Positions 16,138 to 23,091 are shown, counted from the first letter of the stretch. The stretch: DNA of 23,327 nucleotides from PALSA-555 sp035468285 (GCA_035468285.1 DATISY010000103.1:1-23327), one strand, 5' to 3'. Numbers and translations: made by a program. The notes: generated from the sequence alone by a model not told the origin.

Positions 16138-16147
16138 CCCGACCGGG

Positions 16148-16559
16148 TCAGGGGAGCCGGACAAAGCCGTCGGCGCCGAGCACCCAGCCGGGGTTGTGCG
16201 CAACCTCCCAGGGGTGCCCGTCGAGATCGATGAAGACGCCGGAGTACCCGCCGTAGAACGTCTCCGCGCCCGGCCGGCCGATGGTGGCGCCGGCGGCCTC
16301 AGCCTCGGCGAGGACCGTGTCGACCTCGGCGGGTGACCCGACGTTGTAGGCGAGGGTGACGCCACCCCACCCGTGTCCGTCACGACGCTGTTCTCGGCGA
16401 GCTGGCGCCGACCCCAGAGCCCCACGATCAGGCACCCGGCCTGGAAGAAGACCACGTCACCGTCGGGTGATTCCCCGGCCATCCGAGCGCCTCGTAGAAG
16501 GCCCACGCCCGGTGGACGTCCACCACCCCGAGCGTCACGAGGGAAACCCGGGCGTCCAC
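16148..16559 (-). pseudogene. VOC family protein gene broken by two single-base frameshifts
   Basis: Three frames together spell one VOC protein. ARVSLVTLGVVDVHRAWAFYEALGW comes first (start probably GTG 16559). After a shift near 16475-16480 it continues as SPDGDVVFFQAGCLIVGLWG to NSVVTD. After another shift near 16365-16375 it continues as GWGGVTLAYNVGSPAEVDTVL and ends DGHPWEVAHNPGW...VRLP. Both breaks are explained by one missing G in a G run on the coding strand (GGGG and GGG), and restoring both gives about 137 codons, the usual length. It is either a recent pseudogene or an assembly with homopolymer errors. The neighbouring genes are all intact, which slightly favours real decay. Confidence 0.8.
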
Positions 16560-16977
16560 GCCGGAGTCTCGCGCGGGATCCCCCGCCGTCCGTTCGCGAC
16601 GGTTCGGCGGAGCCCACGTCCAGGCCCGGCGTCGCCATCGGGTCCGCGTCAGGACCCGGACCGGCCGGCTCACCACCGCCGCTCGCAACGCGGGCGTGCC
16701 CGTTGAGCCACCCGTCTCGGAGCGCGAGGATGTGGGTGAGCCCATCCGGGAGGTGGCCAGTGCGCCGATTTCCCCGACCGTTCGCCTGACTCCGGCGAGC
16801 ACGTGCACCGCCCGTGTGCGTGCTCGCTCCCAGCCGAGGAGCCCGGTCGCGCGCGCCGGGCTCCTCTCGCGTCGGGACGACTCGAGGGCGTGCGCTCGAC
16901 ACGAGCACGCCGGCGACACGATCGGCCCGCCCACCCGGGAGCCTGTCACGCTTCGGGCAGATGTGACACCATGCGCC
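16560..16977. other. 418-bp gap without an intact gene
   Basis: No frame on either strand gives a convincing protein. On the minus strand near 16690-16755 a short stretch reads HLPDGLTHILALRDG, which recalls the end of ABC-transporter ATPases (THxLLLRDG), but neither side continues the match, so it is at most a weak fossil. A perfect 11-bp hairpin lies at 16836-16866. The right end must contain the promoter of the oxidoreductase gene, but no clear -10 was found. Confidence 0.45.
16836..16866. terminator. Strong hairpin (11-bp stem, 9-nt loop), terminator-like but orphan
   Basis: GAGGAGCCCGG at 16836-16846 pairs perfectly with CCGGGCTCCTC at 16856-16866. No T-tract follows on either strand, as is common for actinobacterial terminators. 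No intact gene ends near it: it lies about 280 bp upstream of the VOC pseudogene and 110 bp upstream of the oxidoreductase gene. It may mark the end of a lost gene or insulate the oxidoreductase. Confidence 0.5.
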
Positions 16978-17901
16978 ATGCCCGAGATCCGGCTGGGCGT
17001 GTTCCCGCCGCTCGAGGGTGCCGCGCCCGCATCCGGCGACCAGGGCGCGTTCGTCGCTGCGGCGGCTGATGCCGGTCTGGACCATGTCTGCACCGGCGAC
17101 CACGTGAGCTTCTTCGTCGGCGCGGGCTTCGACGGGCTCGTCAGCGCCACCGCGCTCGCGACGGTGCACCCGACGATGCCGGTGTCCATCGCGGTCTACC
17201 TCCTACCGTTGCGCCACCCGACGCTCGTGGCCCGCCAGGTCGCCGATCTCGCGTCCCTGGCCCCCGGTCGCCTGGTGCTCGGCGTCGGGATCGGGGGCGA
17301 GGACCCGCACGAGCTCGAGAGCTGCGGCGTCGACCCCCGGACCCGCGGCCGTCGGATGGACGAGTGCCTCACCGTCCTGCGCGCCCTCCTCACCGGCGAG
17401 CCCGTCACGTTCCACGGTGCGTTCTTCGATCTCCACGACGCGTTGATCGTCCCCGCACCCCATCCGGCAGTGCCCATCATCGTCGGCGGCCGCTCCGACG
17501 CGGCAGTTGCCCGGGCGGCACGGTTCGGTGACGGGTGGATCGGCATCTGGAACTCGGCTCGCCGCTTCGCGGAGGTCGTCGCCCGGATCGAGGACCAAGC
17601 GGGCAAGGCGGGACGGTCCCCGGCGCCGCGGGACCACGCGATGCAGGTCTGGTGTGGGATCGCCGAGGAGACCGAGCGCGCCCGGCCACTCCTCGCGACC
17701 GCGATGGAACGCTTCTACCGGACGCCGTTCGAACGTTTCGAGCGCTACTCGCCGTACGGCACCGCGGCCGAGGTGGCCGAGTTCCTCGCCCCGTACGTCG
17801 CCGCGGGCTGCACGACGTTCAACCTGATCCCGCAGTCACCCGATCCCGAGACAGCCATCGAGGGCGCCTCCGAGGTCAAGCGGCTCCTCGCACGCGCGTG
17901 A
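16978..17901 (+). CDS. LLM-class (luciferase-like) F420-dependent oxidoreductase
   Basis: The 307-residue TIM-barrel protein shows the luciferase-like order: an N-terminal strand (IRLGVFPPLEG), GDHVSFF, ATVHPTMPVSIAVYLLPLRHPTLVARQVADL, then the GRLVLGVGIGG glycine strand (about 98-108), VPIIVGGRSDAAVARAARFGDGWIG and a C-terminal GTAAEVAEFLAPYVAAGC. In actinobacteria these proteins usually use coenzyme F420, and FMN is the alternative. The frame extends upstream to 16696, but ATG 16978 is where family similarity starts. There is no good ribosome binding site. It is followed 40 bp later by a thioesterase-like gene on the same strand, probably one transcript. Confidence 0.9.
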   Translation: MPEIRLGVFPPLEGAAPASGDQGAFVAAAADAGLDHVCTGDHVSFFVGAGFDGLVSATALATVHPTMPVSIAVYLLPLRHPTLVARQVADLASLAPGRLVLGVGIGGEDPHELESCGVDPRTRGRRMDECLTVLRALLTGEPVTFHGAFFDLHDALIVPAPHPAVPIIVGGRSDAAVARAARFGDGWIGIWNSARRFAEVVARIEDQAGKAGRSPAPRDHAMQVWCGIAEETERARPLLATAMERFYRTPFERFERYSPYGTAAEVAEFLAPYVAAGCTTFNLIPQSPDPETAIEGASEVKRLLARA

Positions 17902-17941
17902 GCGCGTCTCCGAGCTCGGCGCTCTCGGGTCGAGATTGCTC

Positions 17942-18631
17942 GTGGTGACGGTCACGCTCCCCCGGCGTTTCTGCGGGCCGCCGGGGAGCGCCAACGGCGG
18001 TTACGCGGCCGGGACGCTCGCCACCTATCTCGACGCCATCGGGGAAGTGACGCTGCGGCGTCCGCCGCCCCTCGACCGTCCCCTCGAGGTCGAGCGCGAA
18101 CCCGAACGGATGGTGTTGCGGGACGGCACCGACGTCGTCGCCGAGGCCGTCCCGACGACGCTGGACGTCGAGGTCGGCGCGCCGATCGCGCTCGACGCCG
18201 CGTCGGAGGCCAGCTCGAGCTCACCGTTTCGGGACGGCGTGCTCCATCCCTTCCCGTCGTGTTTCACGTGTGGTCCCGACCGGGCACCGGGGGACGGCTT
18301 GCGAATCTTCGCCGGTCGTGTGCCCGGCACCGATTCGTTCGCCGCGCCGTGGACCCCGAGCGAGGTCAGCGACGCGATCGTCTGGGCTGCCCTCGACTGC
18401 CCGAGCTCGGCCGTCATCTACCTCGACGACGCGCATCCACCACCCCATGTGCTGGGTCGGATCGCGGCCCGTGTCGATCGTCGACCGCAGCCAGGGGCGC
18501 CGCACGTCATCATGAGCTGGCTGCTCGACCGGTCGGGACGCAAGGTCCACTCCGCGAGCGCGATCTTCGACCCCGACGGGAACGTGTGCGCGGTCGCACG
18601 CGCGACCTGGATCCGTCTCGCGACACCCTGA
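17942..18631 (+). CDS. Hot-dog-fold thioesterase-like protein
   Basis: The 229-residue protein begins FCGPPGSANGGYAAG, a strand-turn-helix seen in acyl-CoA thioesterase-like hot-dog proteins, and has a second module starting near HPFPSCFTCGPDR (Cys107, Cys110) with ALDCPSS and a C-terminal strand pair (SASAIFDPDGNVCAVARATWI). This suggests a double hot-dog. The two Cys could be structural. The substrate is unknown, most likely an acyl-CoA. The start is uncertain: TTG 17936, GTG 17942 and GTG 17945 are close together, and 17942 is chosen because GAG lies 7 nt upstream. It is convergent with the nucleosidase gene. Confidence 0.72.
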   Translation: MVTVTLPRRFCGPPGSANGGYAAGTLATYLDAIGEVTLRRPPPLDRPLEVEREPERMVLRDGTDVVAEAVPTTLDVEVGAPIALDAASEASSSSPFRDGVLHPFPSCFTCGPDRAPGDGLRIFAGRVPGTDSFAAPWTPSEVSDAIVWAALDCPSSAVIYLDDAHPPPHVLGRIAARVDRRPQPGAPHVIMSWLLDRSGRKVHSASAIFDPDGNVCAVARATWIRLATP

Positions 18632-18643
18632 CCACCCGTCGTG

Positions 18644-18685
18644 GCGACGGTCCCTGGTCCCGGCTGGCGAGCCCAGCCTCGTCGC
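18644..18685. terminator. Nested hairpin between convergent genes
   Basis: An inner stem GGCTGG/CCAGCC (18662-18667 and 18673-18678, 5-nt loop) lies inside an outer GCGACG/CGTCGC pair (18644-18649 and 18680-18685). It is centred in the 68-bp gap between the convergent thioesterase and nucleosidase stops, so it could terminate both. There is no T-tract. Confidence 0.4.
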
Positions 18686-18699
18686 GGGCACGGTCGTCG

Positions 18700-19434
18700 T
18701 CAGGAATCGAGCGCGTGGCAGCCCCGAACCGCGGCCTCGGCCGCGAGGCGGGCGGCGAGCGCCGAGTCGTGGCTCAGCTGCTCGAGCTGCGTCACCAGCT
18801 CAGGCTCCGCGGCGAGGAGCCGCTGGATCTCCGCCATGTTGCCGGAACCGTCAGGGTTCGCCATCGCGATGATGCGCTCGTCGAGCAGACCGTCGAAGTG
18901 CCGATCACCGATGCAGCGGTACACCGACCACGCGCAACCGTGCGTCTCGCACACCTCGGCCACCGCGGAGGACTCCATGTCGACCCCGAGAAAGCCCTCC
19001 TCGAAGAAGCGACGACTCAGCTCCCGATCGAGGCTGACACCTTCGGTGGTGACGAGCTTGCCGACCCGGGGGGCATCACCCGGCGGCGTGTGCCGATACG
19101 CGTTCCCGGTGGCGTGCTCGACGACGAACTCAGGGTTGAGCACCGTCCCCACCGCGAGGCCGGGGTCGAGACCGCCACAGATGCCGGCGATCATCACGTG
19201 CTCCACGGGCATCCCACCCGGGGGTGGCTCGTCGAGCACCCGCACGGTCGCCTCCCGCGTCGTCGCCGGACCCATGCCGACGTGGATCGCGGTCACGGTC
19301 GAGCTGCCGACCCGCCCCAACCAGGGAGCCTGCTCGCCGCTGCCCGGTGTCAGCCCGAAGGCGGTGACGATGGCCTCCATCTCGAGGGGCATCGGCGCCA
19401 GGATGACCACCTGCCGTCGTGCCGCGTCTGCCAC
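18700..19434 (-). CDS. Nucleoside phosphorylase/MTA-SAH nucleosidase-like protein
   Basis: The 244-residue protein has the PNP/UDP-family core: ILAPMPLEMEAI at the N-terminus (with Glu18 or Glu20 near the MTAN catalytic Glu), HVGMGP, MIAGICGGLDPGLAVGTV, then GVDMESSAVAEVCE (Glu144, ribose contact) and RCIGDRHFDG, where Asp167 or Asp171 may protonate the purine. This resembles 5'-methylthioadenosine/S-adenosylhomocysteine nucleosidases, which recycle adenine from methylation by-products, but other nucleosides are possible. The start is either GTG 19434, close to the expected N-terminus, or ATG 19482, which adds 16 residues. It follows a small membrane protein gene by about 70 bp on the same strand. 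Confidence 0.85.
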   Translation of the reverse strand: MADAARRQVVILAPMPLEMEAIVTAFGLTPGSGEQAPWLGRVGSSTVTAIHVGMGPATTREATVRVLDEPPPGGMPVEHVMIAGICGGLDPGLAVGTVLNPEFVVEHATGNAYRHTPPGDAPRVGKLVTTEGVSLDRELSRRFFEEGFLGVDMESSAVAEVCETHGCAWSVYRCIGDRHFDGLLDERIIAMANPDGSGNMAEIQRLLAAEPELVTQLEQLSHDSALAARLAAEAAVRGCHALDS

Positions 19435-19503
19435 GCCTCCAGCCTGCCCTCCCGGCGCGCGGACGGCCACCGACGCGACCATCCCGGTTCTGGCGGCCGC
19501 CAG

Positions 19504-19884
19504 TCAGTGGGGTGCCGCGGCGCGGAGGGCCCAGAGCTCACAGGCCAGCCCCGCGGTCGCAGCGAGCGCGGGTACGTGCGCTGACCATCCCTCCTCCCGG
19601 TGTCCGGCCAGGGCGGCCCAGAGATCACCGCTATCGGTGAGCGTGCCGAGACCCGCCCACAGCCGAACGTTCGACGGTCGTCGCCCAGCACCGGCCACCG
19701 CCAGCAGGCCTCCGACGCCCAGCACGAACTCCCGGATGGCAAAGCTCCGCCGCATGAGGGTGTCACCGGGCGTCGGTGCCGCGCCTCCGGTCCCGCGCGC
19801 TGCGGGACGGATGAACGCCACGCCGATCGCGACGCGCGCGACCGCCAACGCCCCCACGACACCCCTCGCGCTGACCTTCACCAC
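19504..19884 (-). CDS. Small membrane protein (DUF4267-like)
   Basis: This 126-residue protein has about four hydrophobic segments, an N-terminal VARVAIGVAFIRPAAR element and a central RSFAIREFVLGVGGLLA helix followed by LTDSGDLWAALAG. The R-x-x-x-G and D-x-x-D spacing resembles DUF4267-type membrane proteins. Function is unknown. It starts at GTG 19884 with a TACGTT hexamer 6 nt upstream and no ribosome binding site. It may share a transcript with the downstream nucleosidase gene. Confidence 0.72.
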   Translation of the reverse strand: MVKVSARGVVGALAVARVAIGVAFIRPAARGTGGAAPTPGDTLMRRSFAIREFVLGVGGLLAVAGAGRRPSNVRLWAGLGTLTDSGDLWAALAGHREEGWSAHVPALAATAGLACELWALRAAAPH

Positions 19885-19890
19885 GGACCG

Positions 19891-19896
19891 AACGTA
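19891..19896 (-). promoter_or_regulatory. -10 hexamer TACGTT, leaderless start of the small membrane protein
   Basis: GGGCTACGTT on the minus strand ends 6 nt before GTG 19884. The GGCTACGTT context matches that of the deaminase gene promoter at 8456-8461. Confidence 0.55.
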
Positions 19897-19915
19897 GCCC
19901 GTCGCCCGCCTCGTG

Positions 19916-20788
19916 CTAGGCGTCCGCGACAGCCGGGATGACGTCGCGGCCCAGGATCTGGAGCGGCTCCAGGCGCGACACGTCCCGGACGTGTCCGTGC
20001 GCGACGTCGAAGCCGAGGGCGGCCAGTGCTCCGAGTCGGTCGATCATCTCGGGAACGTTGTCGCCGTTCGCGCCGACGTCGAACTGGAACACGACCGTCT
20101 TCTCGATGTCGTCGTAGTCACGGTCTTCCCGGTCGCAGTGGGCCCGTAGGACGTCGAGCTTGTGCTCCAGGTCGGGCGTGTTGAAGAGGTTGCAGGCTTG
20201 GGCGTAGCGGGCAACGAGACGGAGCGTCTTCCGCTCGCCTGACCCGCCGATGAGGATCGGGGGGTGCGGTTTTGAGAGGGCTTGCGGTGCGTTGAGCGTC
20301 CGCGCCAGCTTGTAGTGCTTGCCGTGGTACGGGCCGTCGTCGTCGCTCCACATCTGCAGGCAGATCTGCAGGGCCTCTTCGAGGCGCTCGAACCGTTCCG
20401 CGGTCGGTGGGAAGGACAGCCCCAAGCCGCGGGCTTCGTCCTCGTTCCACGCCGCGCCGACCCCGAGCCACGCCCGGCCCGCCGAGAGGACATCCAGGGT
20501 GGTGACGATCTTGGCGAGGAGGCCAGGCTCCCGGTACACGACGCCGGTGACGAGGGTCATCAGCTTCATCCGGCTGGTGTGCCCGGCGAGGAACCCGAGG
20601 GTCGTGTAGGCCTCGAGCATCTCGTGCTCCGGCGGCCCGACGATGCCGATCTGCCAGACGTGGTCCATCACGCTCATCCGGTCGAACCCCATGTCCTCCG
20701 CGGTGCTGGCGATCTGACCCAGATCGGCGCCAAGTCGCGGCGGTCCCCCCGGCCAGGTGAAGTCAGGAACGTGGAGTCCGAGCCGCAT
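19916..20788 (-). CDS. LLM-class F420-dependent oxidoreductase, Rv1855c-like
   Basis: The 290-residue luciferase-like TIM-barrel protein starts MRLGLHVPDFTWPGG and has MSVMDHVWQIG, LVTGVVYREPGLLAKIVTTLDVLSAGR, WLGVGAAWNEDEARGLGLSFPP, GPYHGKHYKL and PPILIGGSGERKTLRLVARYAQACN. This pattern fits the F420-dependent Rv1855c-like subfamily (TIGR03560-type). The substrate is unknown. ATG 20788 is supported by GGAGG with a 5-nt spacer. It is clearly a different subfamily from the other luciferase-like gene at 16978. It lies 31 bp upstream of the small membrane protein gene, which seems to have its own promoter. Confidence 0.92.
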   Translation of the reverse strand: MRLGLHVPDFTWPGGPPRLGADLGQIASTAEDMGFDRMSVMDHVWQIGIVGPPEHEMLEAYTTLGFLAGHTSRMKLMTLVTGVVYREPGLLAKIVTTLDVLSAGRAWLGVGAAWNEDEARGLGLSFPPTAERFERLEEALQICLQMWSDDDGPYHGKHYKLARTLNAPQALSKPHPPILIGGSGERKTLRLVARYAQACNLFNTPDLEHKLDVLRAHCDREDRDYDDIEKTVVFQFDVGANGDNVPEMIDRLGALAALGFDVAHGHVRDVSRLEPLQILGRDVIPAVADA

Positions 20789-20910
20789 GGGTGCCTCCAG
20801 ACAGATGCGCTGCGCGTCGTGTCCTTGTTACCCCGCCCCCGCCCGGCGCATCGGGTCGGCCGCCGTCGGGCCCCTCCGGCCGCCCGAACCACGGGTGGAG
20901 GCCCGCGCGG

Positions 20911-21837
20911 TCAGATCGGGAGGGACTGGTTGGCCGCGGCCAGGACATCGAGCGAGCACTCCCAGGCCTGGCGCTCCTCGTCGGTCATCTTCGGCCACAA
21001 CGGTGTGCTCGGGCCGTCCGGCCCGAGCACACACGGCAGGCTGGCGCACACCCGGTCACCGACCCGTGTCGACACGGGGATGAGCGCGCCGACTTCGTGG
21101 GCGAGGGCGTGCACCAGCCCGCTGACCGTCAGCCCGATCCCTTGCACCGCCGCGCCTTTCAGGTCCCGGACCTCGTACGCGGCACCGCGCACATCACGTT
21201 CGATGTCGGCAAGGCGGTCCGGGGACAGGTCGATGCCGCGCTGCGCGGCGTACTCCACGAGGGGCAGCGTCCCGACGACGGCGGAGTCGAGGAGGAACAC
21301 GCACGAGTCCCCGTGCTCGCCGACGACCCAGGCGTGCACGCTGCGGGGGTGCACCCCGCACTCTCGGGCGACGCGGTCGGTGAGCCGGAGGGTCTCCAGC
21401 GCGGTCCCGGACCCCATGACGGCCACCGGCCGATCGGCCCACCGGCGGGTCAGGTACTCGGTCATCACGTCGAGCGGGTTGGTGACGACCAGCGCGACAC
21501 GGGGCAGCTCGCCTGCCTCGACGGCGCTCGCGACATGGTCCATGACCGCGATGTTCTGGAGCAGCAGATCGAGGCGGCTCTCACCCGGGGTGGTGTGGTG
21601 CCCTGCGGTGATGATGAGGATGTCCTCGTACTCGATGTCGTCGAGCTGCCGTCCCCGAACGTCGATGTGGGACAGCAACGGTCGGGCGTGCATGAAGTCC
21701 AACGCGAGCCCTTGGGTGGCGCCGCCGTCGCGACCGTAGATGGTCACGCGGCTGGCCAACCCTCGCATGATGAGCGCGGACGCCGCGGCGACCCCCACGC
21801 CACCGGCACCGACGATCCCGACGCTCAGCCCCGCCAT
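20911..21837 (-). CDS. Lactate/malate dehydrogenase family 2-hydroxyacid dehydrogenase, unusual specificity
   Basis: The 308-residue protein has the full LDH/MDH framework: GAGGVG (10-15), the mobile loop with PGESRLDL (Arg88, equivalent to R109), NPLD (120-123), Arg151 (R171) and GEHGDS with the catalytic His175. The residue that selects substrate (Gln102 in LDH, Arg102 in MDH) is Thr82 here, and the loop reads HHTTPG. The Asp paired with the catalytic His is Glu148. After the second strand the usual NAD-binding Asp is replaced by Gly35-Arg36, hinting at NADP. The oxoacid is therefore likely not pyruvate or oxaloacetate. A TAGGTT hexamer 7 nt before ATG 21837 implies a leaderless mRNA. Confidence 0.88.
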   Translation of the reverse strand: MAGLSVGIVGAGGVGVAAASALIMRGLASRVTIYGRDGGATQGLALDFMHARPLLSHIDVRGRQLDDIEYEDILIITAGHHTTPGESRLDLLLQNIAVMDHVASAVEAGELPRVALVVTNPLDVMTEYLTRRWADRPVAVMGSGTALETLRLTDRVARECGVHPRSVHAWVVGEHGDSCVFLLDSAVVGTLPLVEYAAQRGIDLSPDRLADIERDVRGAAYEVRDLKGAAVQGIGLTVSGLVHALAHEVGALIPVSTRVGDRVCASLPCVLGPDGPSTPLWPKMTDEERQAWECSLDVLAAANQSLPI

Positions 21838-21844
21838 CGCGCTG

Positions 21845-21850
21845 AACCTA
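21845..21850 (-). promoter_or_regulatory. -10 hexamer TAGGTT, leaderless start of the LDH/MDH-like gene
   Basis: TAGGTT on the minus strand fits TANNNT and is followed by 7 nt and ATG 21837. The AGGTT part could instead serve as a weak ribosome binding site, so the two readings compete. Confidence 0.45.
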
Positions 21851-21866
21851 ACCCGTGCTCCCAGGA

Positions 21867-21884
21867 GCCGGCCACGTCCCCGGC
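21867..21884 (-). terminator. Possible terminator hairpin after the lipoprotein gene
   Basis: GCCGG and CCGGC arms flank an 8-nt loop just past the stop of the lipoprotein gene on the minus strand, with outer GGAG/CTCC pairing possible across a bulge. There is no T-tract, and the stem is short. Confidence 0.3.
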
Positions 21885-21909
21885 GAGCTCCACGCCAGCC
21901 CCTGCTCTC

Positions 21910-22980
21910 CTACTTCTTCTTCGTGGTGGTCGGCGTCGTCTTCGGTGACGTGGTCGGTGTGGGTGCCCCGGGGACGACGGTCACGCCGCCGAACGCGGCG
22001 AGCGCCGAGTCGAACTCGACCCAGGTCCGGCCGGGCGTGAGTCGCACCGGGACGCCGTTCGTGTCGGTGAACGACGTCGGGGACGTCTGGGCCGTGCGGG
22101 ACCATTTGCCCCGGATCATCTTGCCGGCGCTGAAGATCCACGCGTCGCCCGCGCCGACGGTGTTGAAGCTGCCCCCTTCGGGGCTCGGCAGGTACGAGCC
22201 GACGAACTGGACGATCACGTTGTTCGGGGCGACCTGGCCACCATCGGCCGTCAGGAACGGCGTCGCGCCGACGGAACGGCGCCAGGCTCCGATCGCGGCG
22301 TCCCACGTGTAGGTCGGCTGACCGAAGGTCGGGTCGTACTTGATGGTGAACGCGTTCACGTTGTCTCCGACGAACGGGACACCGGCGGGGAGATACTGGA
22401 ACAGCGGAGGGGGCGGCGCCGGCTTCCCGCCGTTGGCGAGCAGCTGGTCGGTGTGTCCGTAGAGGTTGTGCGGCGCGACCTTCGAGTTGTCCCGGAACAG
22501 GGCGCCACCGGAGCCGGTGTCCACGATCACGTTGACCCCGGGCGTCGCCTTGATGGCGTCCTCGGTCTGCTGGATCCCGCCCGAATACACGAAGATCCCA
22601 CCGAGGGGGGCGGCCAGGTCGGGGTCCATGATCCGACCGGAGCGGATCGGTCCCACGACCGGCGGGATGTTCGAGTTGAACACGGCCATGAACCGGGTGA
22701 TGCCGTATTCGACGATCTGCTCGTACACGACGTCCGCGTTCTGGAGCCCGGTCTGGGGTCGGGCTTCGGGGGCGTTCTCGATCTTTACGGAGAGCGCCGG
22801 CCGGAGGAAGCTCTGACCCGTCGGGTCCGGGAGCCCGGTGAGCGGCGCCACCGGCGGCCCCTTCGTCGTGGTCGTCGGCGGCGCCGCCTTGTGCTTCGCG
22901 GCGACGGTCCCGCCACCCCCGCCACACGCCGCGACGACGACAGCCAGCACGGCAGCCAGGAGCAGGCGGCGGGAGCGCAC
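21910..22980 (-). CDS. DUF3048 (YerB-like) lipoprotein
   Basis: The 356-residue protein begins MRSRR, a hydrophobic segment and a lipobox-like VAAC with Cys19 followed by Gly residues, so it should be lipid-anchored on the outer face of the membrane. The folded part carries DUF3048 hallmarks: PALSVKIENAPEARPQTGLQNADVVYEQIVEYGITRF, then VGPIRSGRIMD, and later WSRTAQTSPTSFTD. Thr/Pro/Lys-rich linkers lie after the Cys and at the C-terminus (ending TTTKKK). The function of the family is not established, and a cell-envelope role is assumed. The start is GTG 22980, and a TAGAAC hexamer lies 6 nt before it. Confidence 0.9.
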   Translation of the reverse strand: MRSRRLLLAAVLAVVVAACGGGGGTVAAKHKAAPPTTTTKGPPVAPLTGLPDPTGQSFLRPALSVKIENAPEARPQTGLQNADVVYEQIVEYGITRFMAVFNSNIPPVVGPIRSGRIMDPDLAAPLGGIFVYSGGIQQTEDAIKATPGVNVIVDTGSGGALFRDNSKVAPHNLYGHTDQLLANGGKPAPPPPLFQYLPAGVPFVGDNVNAFTIKYDPTFGQPTYTWDAAIGAWRRSVGATPFLTADGGQVAPNNVIVQFVGSYLPSPEGGSFNTVGAGDAWIFSAGKMIRGKWSRTAQTSPTSFTDTNGVPVRLTPGRTWVEFDSALAAFGGVTVVPGAPTPTTSPKTTPTTTKKK

Positions 22981-22986
22981 CGGCTT

Positions 22987-22992
22987 GTTCTA
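22987..22992 (-). promoter_or_regulatory. -10-like hexamer TAGAAC upstream of the lipoprotein gene
   Basis: TAGAAC on the minus strand differs from TANNNT at the last base but keeps the 6-nt spacing to GTG 22980 seen at the other leaderless starts. It directly abuts one arm of the inverted repeat at 22993-23029. Confidence 0.35.
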
Positions 22993-23029
22993 CTCGACGC
23001 CGCGACGGCGACGGCGTACCCGCGTCGAG
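22993..23029. promoter_or_regulatory. Inverted repeat CTCGACGC-N21-GCGTCGAG in a divergent gap
   Basis: Perfect 8-bp arms lie at 22993-23000 and 23022-23029, between the divergent lipoprotein and PPOX-like genes. The left arm touches the lipoprotein -10. A shorter CGCGG-GAT-CCGCG palindrome sits at 23042-23054. These are candidate regulator sites only. Confidence 0.35.
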
Positions 23030-23076
23030 CCCGTCACGCGGCGCGGGATCCGCGAGGCCATGCGTCGGCGCGCCGG

Positions 23077-23082
23077 TAACGT
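23077..23082 (+). promoter_or_regulatory. -10 hexamer TAACGT for the PPOX-like gene
   Basis: TAACGT fits TANNNT and lies 9 nt before ATG 23092, with no ribosome binding site between, giving a leader of at most a few nucleotides. Confidence 0.4.
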
Positions 23083-23091
23083 CGGACCGGT

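Noticed and set aside
16148..16559. Programmed ribosomal frameshifting
   Set aside because: Two separate shifts in G runs would be required and no slippery-site-plus-structure arrangement is visible; decay or sequencing error is simpler.
16696..16977. N-terminal extension of the luciferase-like oxidoreductase
   Set aside because: The added 94 residues do not resemble the family and cross the 11-bp hairpin; the natural N-terminus starts at 16978.
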